Of a stretch of 64,000 nt of DNA, positions 8,296 to 16,582 are shown piece after piece (within the stretch, counting starts at the first letter, position 1; every line of letters starts with the position of its first letter). Origin of the DNA: Confluentibacter lentus (GTDB lineage Bacteria > Bacteroidota > Bacteroidia > Flavobacteriales > Flavobacteriaceae); the NCBI RefSeq assembly GCF_002806995.1, contig NZ_NIHE01000002.1, positions 462,778-526,777 on the forward strand, read 5' to 3'. The notes beneath the pieces are model-generated. The model did no database searches. It worked only from the letters and a program-made list of their open reading frames with translations, and had not been told where the DNA came from. A program made the position numbers and the translations under genes.

Positions 8296-9048
8296 TTAAG
8301 CGTTCACTTCCTCTTTAATCCAATCGTAACCCTTTTCCTCAAGCTCGTGAGCCAGTTCTTTACCGCCAGATTTTACAATACGGCCATTGTACAACACGTG
8401 AACAAAATCTGGAACTATATAATCTAACAAGCGTTGGTAATGCGTAATCACAAGAACGGCATTGTCTTTACTTTTTAGTTTATTAACACCATTTGCCACA
8501 ATACGAAGTGCATCAATATCGAGACCAGAATCGGTTTCGTCAAGTATGGCTAATTGAGGTTCTAACATCGCCATTTGAAAAATTTCATTACGTTTTTTTT
8601 CACCACCAGAAAATCCTTCGTTTAGGGAACGCGATAAAAATTTCCTGTCAATTTCAAGCAATTCAGATTTCTCACGTATCAACTTAAGCATATCTTTCGC
8701 TGGCATTTCTTCCAACCCTTTAGCTTTGCGGGTTTCGTTGATGGCCGTTTTCATAAAGTTGGTTACTGAAACACCTGGGATTTCAACAGGATATTGAAAG
8801 GATAAAAAGATGCCTTTGTGCGCACGCTCTTCGGCAGCCAAATCTTCAATATCTTCACCATTAAAAATGATACTTCCTTTAGTAACCTCGTATTCTTCTT
8901 TTCCAGCAACAACAGAAGCCAATGTGCTTTTTCCAGAACCATTTGGCCCCATAATAGCGTGAACTTCACCTGCTTTTATTTCTAGGTTGATGCCTTTTAA
9001 AATACTTTTATCGTCAACACTTGCGTGTAAATTTTCAATTTTTAACAT
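8296..9048 (-). CDS. sufC: Fe-S assembly ATPase SufC
   Basis: A 250-residue ABC-type ATPase. It has Walker A GPNGSGKST (residues 34-42), a Q-loop in FLSFQYP, the signature GFSGGEKKRNEIFQ and Walker B LAILDETDSGLD, followed by the H-loop ITHYQRLL. The glutamate/lysine-rich signature EKKRNE is diagnostic for SufC rather than transporters. It powers SufBC2D scaffold remodelling. It is separated from sufB by 17 bp, so the two are clearly co-transcribed. Confidence 0.96.
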   Translation of the reverse strand: MLKIENLHASVDDKSILKGINLEIKAGEVHAIMGPNGSGKSTLASVVAGKEEYEVTKGSIIFNGEDIEDLAAEERAHKGIFLSFQYPVEIPGVSVTNFMKTAINETRKAKGLEEMPAKDMLKLIREKSELLEIDRKFLSRSLNEGFSGGEKKRNEIFQMAMLEPQLAILDETDSGLDIDALRIVANGVNKLKSKDNAVLVITHYQRLLDYIVPDFVHVLYNGRIVKSGGKELAHELEEKGYDWIKEEVNA

Positions 9049-9065
9049 ATTTATTTACTAATTTT

Positions 9066-10514
9066 TTATCCTACAGATCCTTCTAAACTAATTTCCAACA
9101 ATTTTTGGGCTTCTACAGCAAACTCCATAGGCAATTTATTTAATACATCTTTACTAAAACCATTGACTATTAATGCAATGGCTTTTTCGGTATCAATTCC
9201 TCGTTGGTTGCAATAAAAAATTTGGTCTTCACCAATTTTACTTGTAGTTGCTTCGTGCTCTATTTTTGCTGTTTTATTTTTAGCTTCTATATAAGGAAAC
9301 GTATGCGCACCACATTCATTCCCCATTAATAAACTATCGCATTGTGAAAAGTTACGGGCGTTATCGGCATTCGGACTAATCTTCACCAATCCGCGGTAAC
9401 TGTTTTGGGATCTTCCTGCTGAAATTCCTTTTGAAATGATTGTCGATTTGGTATTTTTTCCCAAATGAATCATTTTGGTACCCGTATCTGCCTGTTGATA
9501 ATTATTTGTCACAGCAATAGAATAAAATTCACCAACCGAATTATCGCCTTTTAAAATACAACTTGGATATTTCCATGTAATTGCAGACCCCGTTTCTACT
9601 TGTGTCCAAGAAATTTTTGCGTTCTTTTCGCACAAACCACGTTTGGTCACAAAATTGTAAACACCACCTTTACCTTCGGCATTTCCAGGATACCAATTTT
9701 GAACGGTACTATATTTTATTTCAGCATTATCAAGAGCAATTAATTCTACAACGGCGGCATGTAATTGATTTTCGTCACGACTTGGTGCCGTACAACCTTC
9801 TAAATAACTGACATAACTGCCTTCATCGGCAATTACCAATGTGCGTTCAAATTGTCCGGTTCCTGCTTGATTAATTCTAAAATAAGTTGATAATTCCATA
9901 GGGCATCTAACACCTTTCGGAATGTAACAAAAACTACCATCACTAAAAACCGCACTATTTAAGGCAGCATAAAAATTGTCCTTTTGTGGAACGACACTAC
10001 CAATATATTTTTTTACCAATTCTGGATGTTCTTTGATGGCCTCACTAATCGAGCAGAATATTATGCCTTTTTCTCCAAGTGTTTTTTTGAATGTTGTGGC
10101 AACAGAAACAGAGTCTACAACCACATCCATAGCAACACCAGACAATTTTTTTTGTTCGTCCAATGAAATTCCCAACTTAGCAAATGTTGCTAATAATTCT
10201 GGATCCACTTCATCAAGACTATCATATTTTGGTTTGCTATTAGGGGCTGAATAATAAGAAATGGCCTGAAAATCTGGTTTTACGTAACTAACGTTGGCCC
10301 ACTCTGGCTCCATCATTTCTTTCCAAGATTTAAAGGCTTGAAGCCTCCAATTGGTCATCCATTCCGGTTCTCCTTTTTTAAGTGAAATAGCGCGTACAAT
10401 ATCTTCATTTAATCCCACAGGAAAGGTATCGGATTCTATATCCGTATAAAAACCGTACTCATACTCCTTGGTTTTAAGTTCTTCCCTTAAATCGTCTTCT
10501 GTATATTTACTCAT
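9066..10514 (-). CDS. sufB: Fe-S cluster assembly scaffold subunit SufB
   Basis: 482 residues, full length. It contains [19 protein letters not shown], the beta-helix core with [17 protein letters not shown], and the C-terminal [20 protein letters not shown] cluster/metal-binding region (as neighbouring short motifs). SufB is the main scaffold on which the Fe-S cluster is built. The ATG at 10514 is preceded by a structured leader with its own -7 box (see the separate entries). This suggests that sufBCDS form a transcription unit regulated apart from the A-type carrier gene. Confidence 0.96.
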   Translation of the reverse strand: MSKYTEDDLREELKTKEYEYGFYTDIESDTFPVGLNEDIVRAISLKKGEPEWMTNWRLQAFKSWKEMMEPEWANVSYVKPDFQAISYYSAPNSKPKYDSLDEVDPELLATFAKLGISLDEQKKLSGVAMDVVVDSVSVATTFKKTLGEKGIIFCSISEAIKEHPELVKKYIGSVVPQKDNFYAALNSAVFSDGSFCYIPKGVRCPMELSTYFRINQAGTGQFERTLVIADEGSYVSYLEGCTAPSRDENQLHAAVVELIALDNAEIKYSTVQNWYPGNAEGKGGVYNFVTKRGLCEKNAKISWTQVETGSAITWKYPSCILKGDNSVGEFYSIAVTNNYQQADTGTKMIHLGKNTKSTIISKGISAGRSQNSYRGLVKISPNADNARNFSQCDSLLMGNECGAHTFPYIEAKNKTAKIEHEATTSKIGEDQIFYCNQRGIDTEKAIALIVNGFSKDVLNKLPMEFAVEAQKLLEISLEGSVG

Positions 10515-10520
10515 AGTTAA

Positions 10521-10563
10521 CCCCTAGTCTTTAAAAGTTAATCCTATTAGGGGACATAGGATT
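10521..10563 (-). promoter_or_regulatory. Candidate pseudoknot leader (or operator) upstream of sufB
   Basis: In minus-strand RNA an 8-bp stem, AAUCCUAU with AUAGGAUU (10556-10563 with 10540-10547), closes an 8-nt loop GUCCCCUA. Six loop bases, CCCCUA, can pair with UAGGGG at 10521-10526, giving an H-type pseudoknot. That second strand ends six bases before the sufB ATG and is the only Shine-Dalgarno-like sequence there. The same 8-8-8 palindrome in DNA could instead be a repressor operator just downstream of the promoter. Confidence 0.5.
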
Positions 10564-10572
10564 GTTTAATTT

Positions 10573-10580
10573 CAAAATTA
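10573..10580 (-). promoter_or_regulatory. -7 box (TAATTTTG) of sufB
   Basis: TAATTTTG on the minus strand places transcription start near 10566, directly before the pseudoknot-like leader. No -33 TTG at the normal spacing. Confidence 0.5.
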
Positions 10581-10661
10581 AATAAACAAATACATTTGTA
10601 TTTTACGCCTGATGATTTTTGTTATTTAAGCGTTTAATTTTTCAAATTTTTTTGCTTTAAT

Positions 10662-11447
10662 TTATAACTTTTCAATGATTTGATTTATCAAATTTGTTGT
10701 AGTGTTATAATCTGTATTGTTTATTTTAGCTATTTCTATTGCTTGTTTAGCCATTTTTAAGGCTTCGGTGTAATTTCCTGTTTTATAAAGCAATGCAGCT
10801 AAAGTATCTGTATTGTTATAATTTTTATCTAATTCAATTGAACGAATTGCCCATGTTTTAGCTTTTTCAAGCAAATCTTTATCGTTTTCATTTTTATAAT
10901 ACGACCAAGCTAATTCGTTTAAATCTTTAGGACTATTCCAAATGAATTTAATATCATTTATAAAACCATTTTGCACCAAAAGATAAGGGAATGCAGCCGG
11001 GCTAAACCCAATTTCTAGTATTAATTTATTATCTAAAAATATTAACATAGGTGCATTATTTATATTAAATACAGAATCAAAACCCCCTTTTTTACCTATA
11101 TTTCCATGAAAATTAAAAGATTTATTCCATTTTAAATGATAGCCTTTTGCTAAAACTTTATCTAAATCTTTTTCGTAGTCAACATTTACTGTAATTATGT
11201 TTAGCATTGACAAATCACAACTATTATAGCGATTAATTAACTCAACGCAAGGCAAACAAAACTCGCCACTCCAAGTTATAAGAAGGGTTGGCGCATTTTT
11301 GTTGATACCATCAATGTTATCTATATAGCGAAATCCTGTATTTTTACCAGTTTTTAGATCGGTTAAATCAGCATCTATTTGACCAGATACACTTTGAGAA
11401 TAGATTAAAAATAGATTAATTGCAATTAAAGAGACTAGCCTTTTCAT
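10662..11447 (-). CDS. Exported thioredoxin-fold protein with C-terminal TPR repeats
   Basis: 261 residues: a signal peptide (to about residue 22, QSVSGQ), a thioredoxin-like domain with the redox pair CLPC (C64, C67) and NAPMLIFLDN as the cis-Pro region. A C-terminal helical part (about 170-261) with TPR-like spacing (NELAWSYYKN, TLAALLYKTGNYTEALKMAKQAIE) follows. It probably handles disulfides in the periplasm. It lies 31 bp after the A-type carrier gene and 147 bp before sufB on the same strand. A link to the SUF system is only positional, since SUF proteins are cytoplasmic. Confidence 0.8.
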   Translation of the reverse strand: MKRLVSLIAINLFLIYSQSVSGQIDADLTDLKTGKNTGFRYIDNIDGINKNAPTLLITWSGEFCLPCVELINRYNSCDLSMLNIITVNVDYEKDLDKVLAKGYHLKWNKSFNFHGNIGKKGGFDSVFNINNAPMLIFLDNKLILEIGFSPAAFPYLLVQNGFINDIKFIWNSPKDLNELAWSYYKNENDKDLLEKAKTWAIRSIELDKNYNNTDTLAALLYKTGNYTEALKMAKQAIEIAKINNTDYNTTTNLINQIIEKL

Positions 11448-11478
11448 TTTATTTCAAATTATTGGATTATCTAAAAAA

Positions 11479-11808
11479 CTACAAAGAAAAGCTTTCTCCA
11501 CAACCACAAGTTCGGTTGGCGTTTGGATTGTTAAAAACAAATCCAGTGCCATTTAATCCTCCTGAATATTCTAAGGTGGTGCCTACTAAATATAAAAAGC
11601 TTTTTTTATCCACTATAATTCTAACACCATTATCTTCAAATACTTTATCGCCTTCTGCTTGTTGTTTGTCAAATTTTAAATCATATGACAAACCAGAGCA
11701 ACCACCACTTTTAACACCAACACGGACATAGTCGGTAACTGGGTTATAGCCGTCGTCATTCATAAGTTCTATAACTTTCTTTTTGGCTATTTCTGAAACT
11801 TTAATCAT
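11479..11808 (-). CDS. A-type Fe-S carrier (HesB/IscA/SufA family)
   Basis: 109 residues from ATG 11808. The frame is open further upstream, but family alignment starts at MIKVSEIAKKK. The three conserved cysteines are C37 (SGGCSGL), C101 and C103 (CGCGESF). It carries clusters from the SufBCD scaffold to target apoproteins. It is the first gene of the SUF locus and has a -7 box 33 bp upstream. It could be named sufA or iscA; the sequence alone does not separate them. Confidence 0.93.
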   Translation of the reverse strand: MIKVSEIAKKKVIELMNDDGYNPVTDYVRVGVKSGGCSGLSYDLKFDKQQAEGDKVFEDNGVRIIVDKKSFLYLVGTTLEYSGGLNGTGFVFNNPNANRTCGCGESFSL

Positions 11809-11840
11809 AATTATTAAATAGATTTTGTCTAAATAGAGTA

Positions 11841-11848
11841 CAAATATA
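11841..11848 (-). promoter_or_regulatory. -7 box (TATATTTG) of the A-type carrier gene
   Basis: An exact TAnnTTTG on the minus strand, 33 bp before the ATG at 11808. This is the likely head promoter of the SUF locus. Confidence 0.5.
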
Positions 11849-11956
11849 CAATATATGTCATGGAATTTTGCATAACCTAACATTATATTAGCATATGGTT
11901 TTATAGCTTTTTCTTATCGATTTACATATAAAGATGGATATATAAATAATGCTTCT

Positions 11957-11964
11957 TATTTTTG
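11957..11964 (+). promoter_or_regulatory. -7 box (TATTTTTG) of thiL
   Basis: TATTTTTG ends only 4 bp before the thiL ATG, so the transcript would be leaderless or nearly so. Confidence 0.5.
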
Positions 11965-11968
11965 CGGT

Positions 11969-13015
11969 ATGATAGAAGATAAAAACCAAGAAAGAACGCC
12001 ATTAAGTCATTTAGGAGAATTTGCTCTTATTGAGCATTTAACAAAGAATTTTAAAATAAATCATAAATCAACCATTAAAGGAATTGGTGATGATGCAGCT
12101 ATTTTAAATTTTAAGGATAAAAAAGTAGTGGTTTCAACCGATTTGCTTGTTGAAAGTGTGCATTTCGATTTAAGCTATATGCCTTTAAAGCACTTGGGAT
12201 ACAAAGCAGTTGTGGTTAATTTGTCTGATGTTTATGCTATGAATGCGACACCTACTCAGATTACCGTTTCTATTGCCGTTTCCAACAGATTTCCTTTGGA
12301 AGCACTAGAAGATTTGTATGCTGGAATAGAAGCTGCTGCTAAAATTTATAATGTGGATTTAATAGGAGGTGATACCACATCTTCCAATACGGGGTTATTA
12401 ATTTCCATTACGGCTATTGGTGAAGTTGAAGATGAAAAAATAGTGTATAGGAACGGCACTAAACCCAATGATTTATTGGTGGTTACGGGAGATTTAGGAG
12501 CTGCTTACATGGGTTTGCAAGTCTTGGAGCGTGAAAAGGAAGTTTTTAAGGTGAACCCGAATTCCCAGCCAGATTTAGAGCCTTACACTTATATTGTTGA
12601 AAGGCAATTAAAACCAGAAGCACGTAAAGACATTATAAAATTACTGGAAGAGTTAAACGTTACCCCAACTTCTATGATTGATATTAGTGACGGCTTATCT
12701 TCTGAAATTATACACATATGCAAACAAAGTCAGGTTGGTTGTGATTTGTACGAAGAAAAAATCCCATTGGATCCTGCTGTTATTTCCGTATGCGAAGAAT
12801 TCAAGATTGATAGTACAACGGTTGCTTTAAATGGGGGGGAAGATTATGAACTTTTATTTACCATATCACAAGAGGATTATCCTAAAATTAAAGCAAATCC
12901 AAATTTTACGGTTATTGGTTTTATGAAAGAAGCTGAAGCTGGAATGCATTTAGTAACAAGAGCAGAATCGAAAATACCTTTGAAGGCGCAAGGTTGGAAA
13001 AATTTTAATGCTTAG
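11969..13015 (+). CDS. thiL: Thiamine-monophosphate kinase ThiL
   Basis: 348 residues, full length. It has the ATP/Mg motifs of the AIRS-like fold: GIGDDAAIL (about residue 40), VVSTDLLVESVHFD, GGDTTSS and DISDGLSSEI, ending with NGGEDYELLFT. It phosphorylates thiamine monophosphate to the cofactor thiamine diphosphate. No other thiamine genes are nearby. The ATG sits 5 bp after the end of a perfect -7 box. Its 3' end overlaps the convergent zinc-ribbon gene by 4 bp. Confidence 0.95.
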   Translation: MIEDKNQERTPLSHLGEFALIEHLTKNFKINHKSTIKGIGDDAAILNFKDKKVVVSTDLLVESVHFDLSYMPLKHLGYKAVVVNLSDVYAMNATPTQITVSIAVSNRFPLEALEDLYAGIEAAAKIYNVDLIGGDTTSSNTGLLISITAIGEVEDEKIVYRNGTKPNDLLVVTGDLGAAYMGLQVLEREKEVFKVNPNSQPDLEPYTYIVERQLKPEARKDIIKLLEELNVTPTSMIDISDGLSSEIIHICKQSQVGCDLYEEKIPLDPAVISVCEEFKIDSTTVALNGGEDYELLFTISQEDYPKIKANPNFTVIGFMKEAEAGMHLVTRAESKIPLKAQGWKNFNA

Positions 13016-13266
13016 GCAGGAATCAATACGCCTTTTTTATTTGTAGCCTTTTTGTTATTTATTTTTTTCATCATGCGGTTATGATGAATACGCTCTAATA
13101 TATCGTTTATTTCTTTAAATTTCGGAGTCAGCTCTATTAAACTTCCGTTACTGTTGGTTGTTAATTGCTTTTGACAGTTTACGCAAGTATATTCTTTAAC
13201 ATGAAACGTAACATCTCTAGTAACATGAAAATCATGTCCAAACATCTTACACTGAATTTGTTTCAT
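13012..13266 (-). CDS. Small zinc-ribbon-like protein, copy 1
   Basis: 84 residues. The N-terminal part has CKMFGHDF and later YTCVNCQKQL, giving a C-H-C-C set suited to bind zinc, a layout seen in DUF1660-like small proteins. The C-terminal part is a basic helix (EINDILERIHHNRMMKK). It is a close paralogue of the next gene. Family and function are unknown to me; a nucleic-acid-binding role is a guess from the basic tail. It converges on thiL with a 4-bp overlap. Confidence 0.65.
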   Translation of the reverse strand: MKQIQCKMFGHDFHVTRDVTFHVKEYTCVNCQKQLTTNSNGSLIELTPKFKEINDILERIHHNRMMKKINNKKATNKKGVLIPA

Positions 13267-13335
13267 ATTTTAAACAATTAATTGGCTTAGAGGCTATTAA
13301 ATTATTAATATAATTAAGGTTATTTTAATGATTTG

Positions 13336-13602
13336 TCAATAAATCGATGAAATGACCATTTTCTCCCTTGAACGCACGGTTCTCTTTTCATGAATACGCT
13401 CTAAAATGGCATTTATCTCTTTAAACTTAGGCGTTAGCTCAATTAAATAACCATTGCTATTGGTAGTTAATTGTTTTTGACAATGCCTACAAGTGTATTC
13501 TTTTACGTAGTAGGTGACTTTTTTACTTACTTCATAATCATGGCCAAAAAGATTGCAATATATTTTTGGGATGATGTTTGGTTTTTGAGTACTTTTTTGC
13601 AT
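13336..13602 (-). CDS. Small zinc-ribbon-like protein, copy 2
   Basis: 88 residues, clearly homologous to the neighbour. The shared core runs from CNLFGHDYEV through VKEYTCRHCQKQLTTNSNG and LIELTPKFKEIN to ILERIH. The N-terminus has a Lys/Pro-rich extension (MQKSTQKPNIIPK). The pair arose by tandem duplication, and the metal ligands and the middle LTTNSNG block are retained in both. The intergenic gap is 69 bp. The function is unknown. Confidence 0.65.
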   Translation of the reverse strand: MQKSTQKPNIIPKIYCNLFGHDYEVSKKVTYYVKEYTCRHCQKQLTTNSNGYLIELTPKFKEINAILERIHEKRTVRSREKMVISSIY

Positions 13603-13664
13603 TGGTAAATAATTTTTGGTCTTTAAATATAAAGCAAAAAATTCGATAAAACGACAAAAAGTAA

Positions 13665-14441
13665 TTAATTTTCGGTGAAATGCACTAATTTTTGAAGTAA
13701 TTCACTTTCATTTTCAACATAACTCATATGTCCATCGGGAAACTCAACCATTATTACATCTGTATTCTTAACTTGCTCAATTAAAGATAAGTAGTCTAAA
13801 GCAGGATCCTTTTTTCCAATAACCATTAATTTTTTAAATGTACATGTATGCAATAAGAATTCTCGATTCTTTCTAATTTTCATACCTTCTAAAGCGGCAA
13901 CAATACCTTGCAATGGTGTTTGAAGCGCCTCATTTATAACGTCTTTTATTCTATCAGAAAAAATAGTCCGATTTTTTGGTCTGAATAAATTAGCAATAGC
14001 CATACGCACAAACGTTCTGTGGTTTTGTTTTACAGCAACAATTGCCCTAACTCTGTTTTCTTGCTTTTCTTTAGTATCAGCCATTGCAGTTGAGTTCATT
14101 AAACATAATCCACTAATAGCATCAGGATTTTTTTCAGCAAAAGCGAGGGCAACATATCCACCCATAGAGTGACCTATTAAGATAGCTTTTTTGATATTTA
14201 AATGATTAAGAACGGCTTCAACAACTTCTGCCATAAGCTCCATGGTATGGATGTAACCCAGACACCCCGTTTTACCATGGCCAAGTAAATCTATACAAAT
14301 GACTCTGTTTTTTTCTGATAGTTTAGGAACAAAATGATTCCATATAGTAGAATTTTCTAGAAAACCATGAAGGAGAACAATAGGATTTCCTTTGCCAGAA
14401 TCTGTGTAAAAGACATTGATATTTTTATAATCTAAAATCAT
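13665..14441 (-). CDS. Alpha/beta-fold hydrolase
   Basis: 258 residues. It has the oxyanion LLHGFLENS (about 23), the nucleophile elbow GHSMGG with S92, an acidic residue in GKKDPALDY, and a histidine in PDGHMSYVE. Together these complete the catalytic triad of a cytoplasmic hydrolase. The substrate cannot be inferred. Its ATG overlaps the stop of the upstream ACT-domain gene (TAATG), so the two are translationally coupled and presumably act together. Confidence 0.85.
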   Translation of the reverse strand: MILDYKNINVFYTDSGKGNPIVLLHGFLENSTIWNHFVPKLSEKNRVICIDLLGHGKTGCLGYIHTMELMAEVVEAVLNHLNIKKAILIGHSMGGYVALAFAEKNPDAISGLCLMNSTAMADTKEKQENRVRAIVAVKQNHRTFVRMAIANLFRPKNRTIFSDRIKDVINEALQTPLQGIVAALEGMKIRKNREFLLHTCTFKKLMVIGKKDPALDYLSLIEQVKNTDVIMVEFPDGHMSYVENESELLQKLVHFTEN

Positions 14442-15097
14442 TAATTCTTCAATTTTTTAATAGCCGCAAATGCTTTATCAACAAACTCATCTTCCACTAA
14501 AATAGTAAACTCATTTGTGGTTGAAATAACTTCATATAGAACAATGCCTTCCCATGCCAACCGTTTGAAAAAGTGATAGTAAAGGCCCGAAATTTTGGAA
14601 TTATCTTGAGGTAAATTGATGCTAATGGCAGATAAACCATCTTGAGACGCCAAAAAGGTTTCATTTTTTAAATTTTCTTCAATAAACTCCTTTAAACTAC
14701 TTGAAATAATAAAATTACTTTCATGAATACCTCTAGTAAACGTATAAAATAATTTGGACTCTTGATTTATGCAATCTAAAATTTTTGCATGATTATCAAT
14801 GATAGTTTCAGAGTTTTTTATGGTGAAATCCGTTAAATTAGACCGAACCGTGATGTCTCCTAAATTCTGCATGTACTTTTTCATTTTTACTGAATTAGTT
14901 AATGCAACGGGGGGATTATAGCGTCTTAGCGCCATCATAATGGCTCCCGGTTTCACATCTTTTTTTAGCATATGGCTTATGGGTTCGGTAAGTTCCAAAG
15001 CCAATGCACTAAAGTTTATGATGTTTCTAGAAAGTGCTTCTTCTAGGTAAGGTTGTGTTATTAAAATGTCTTCAACACAGTTAGATACAGTTTTCAT
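14441..15097 (-). CDS. ACT-domain protein with winged-helix-like N-terminus, probable regulator
   Basis: 218 residues. The N-terminal part (CVEDILITQPYLEEALSRNIINFSALA, then AIMMALRRYN) resembles a winged-helix-like domain I know from ACT-domain proteins of archaea and bacteria. The C-terminal part (about 150-215: LSAISINLPQD, GLYYHFFKRLAWEGI, NEFTILVED) is an ACT fold like those of aspartate kinases. ACT domains bind amino acids, and the gene is divergent from an aspartate kinase (102-bp gap). I infer an amino-acid-responsive regulator of that kinase or its pathway. It has no kinase domain, so a name as aspartate kinase would be wrong. Confidence 0.6.
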   Translation of the reverse strand: MKTVSNCVEDILITQPYLEEALSRNIINFSALALELTEPISHMLKKDVKPGAIMMALRRYNPPVALTNSVKMKKYMQNLGDITVRSNLTDFTIKNSETIIDNHAKILDCINQESKLFYTFTRGIHESNFIISSSLKEFIEENLKNETFLASQDGLSAISINLPQDNSKISGLYYHFFKRLAWEGIVLYEVISTTNEFTILVEDEFVDKAFAAIKKLKN

Positions 15098-15198
15098 GTT
15101 AATTATTTAACAATATGTGCTAAAATAAACAATTTTTTATAAAAATATAGGTAATTAAGAATTGAAGTTTAATTTCGCATGGTATTATTTTTTGTAAA

Positions 15199-16521
15199 AT
15201 GAAGGTATTAAAGTTTGGAGGGACTTCTGTGGGTTCCATAGAAAATATAAAAAATGTAAAAAGCATCATTAATGATGGTGAGCAAAAAGTGGTTGTACTA
15301 TCGGCGATGTCCGGTATGACAAATACTTTAGTTACTATTGCCAAGGATATTGAGAATAAAGAACCCAATAAAGCCATTGAAACCATTAACAAGTTACATG
15401 AAAATTATTTTAATGTAGTTGATGGACTTATTACAAATCAACCTTTAAATAAAGAGGTTAAAGAATATATTACAAGTGTTTTTAATTTTTTGGTAGACTG
15501 TACTTATAAGGATTTTTCAAAGATTATTGAAAATGCTATTTTAGCCCAAGGCGAATTACTTTCTACATATATGTTTAATTGCTATTTACAGCAAGAAGGC
15601 GTAAGTTCTGCTTTATTGCCTGCTTTAGATTTTATGCGCATAGATAAATTTAAAGACCCGGACTTAGCTTACATTAAAAAGGAAATAGCAACAGTTATAA
15701 ATAAAGCCCCAAAATCGGAAATTTATATCACTCAAGGATTTATTTGTTTAGATGAAAATGGCGATATATCCAATTTGCAAAGAGGAGGCAGTGATTATTC
15801 AGCAACCATTATTGGAGCGGTTTTAAAAGCTGAAGAGGTGCAAATTTGGACAGACATTGATGGGATGCATAATAACGACCCGAGATATGTTGAAAATACG
15901 CGCCCAATTTCAAATCTGTCATTTGATGAAGCTGCTGAATTGGCCTATTTTGGAGCAAAAATATTACACCCTCAAACGGTAACTCCCGTTCGAGAAGATC
16001 ATATTCCGGTGCGACTAAAAAACACCATGAACCCAAGTGCTTATGGTACATTAATTTCTAATGATACTAGTGAAAATGGTATCAAAGCTATTGCAGCTAA
16101 AGATAATATTACTGCCATAAAAATTAAGTCTGGCAGAATGTTACAAGCACATGGTTTCTTAAAAAGAGTGTTTGAGATTTTCGAAGTTTATGAAACATCC
16201 ATTGACATGATTACAACCTCTGAAGTTGCTGTATCATTAACAATTGATGATGATAAAAATCTAGATAAAATCATTGCTGAATTAGAAAAATTTGCTTCCA
16301 TTGAAGTAGATAAAGACCAAAGTATTATATGCTTGGTAGGACATTCAGTTGTAAATCATGAAGATACCTATAAAATGTTCCAAATACTTCAAGACGTAAA
16401 AATTAGAATGATTTCTTATGGAGGTAGCAATAATAATATATCTCTATTAGTTCATTCAAAAGATAAAATCAACACGCTAAGAAAACTAAACGATTATTTA
16501 TTTGAATTAGTCACTCTTTAA
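15199..16521 (+). CDS. Aspartate kinase
   Basis: 440 residues. The kinase domain begins MKVLKFGGTSVGS and includes the nucleotide motif QRGGSDYSATIIGA (about 196) and the substrate region WTDIDGMHNNDPR. Two C-terminal ACT domains (about 300-440) would bind lysine or threonine for feedback control. It catalyses the first step of lysine, threonine and methionine synthesis. It is monofunctional, with no homoserine dehydrogenase domain. It is divergent from an ACT-domain protein and followed by a strong terminator. Confidence 0.93.
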   Translation: MKVLKFGGTSVGSIENIKNVKSIINDGEQKVVVLSAMSGMTNTLVTIAKDIENKEPNKAIETINKLHENYFNVVDGLITNQPLNKEVKEYITSVFNFLVDCTYKDFSKIIENAILAQGELLSTYMFNCYLQQEGVSSALLPALDFMRIDKFKDPDLAYIKKEIATVINKAPKSEIYITQGFICLDENGDISNLQRGGSDYSATIIGAVLKAEEVQIWTDIDGMHNNDPRYVENTRPISNLSFDEAAELAYFGAKILHPQTVTPVREDHIPVRLKNTMNPSAYGTLISNDTSENGIKAIAAKDNITAIKIKSGRMLQAHGFLKRVFEIFEVYETSIDMITTSEVAVSLTIDDDKNLDKIIAELEKFASIEVDKDQSIICLVGHSVVNHEDTYKMFQILQDVKIRMISYGGSNNNISLLVHSKDKINTLRKLNDYLFELVTL

Positions 16522-16548
16522 ATTACACTTCAATTTAGTAAATTAGCC

Positions 16549-16582
16549 TTAGGCCGTTTTTTAAAAACGGCCTTTTTGTTTT
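16549..16582 (+). terminator. Terminator after aspartate kinase, possibly bidirectional
   Basis: A perfect inverted repeat, AGGCCGTTTTT with AAAAACGGCCT (16551-16573), is followed by TTTTGTTTTTT. It lies between two convergent genes. The T-run is clear for the plus strand. Confidence 0.85.

Noticed and set aside
14441..15097. Partial aspartate kinase pseudogene
   Set aside because: The N-terminal half is a different, intact domain and the frame is complete, so it is a separate ACT-domain protein.
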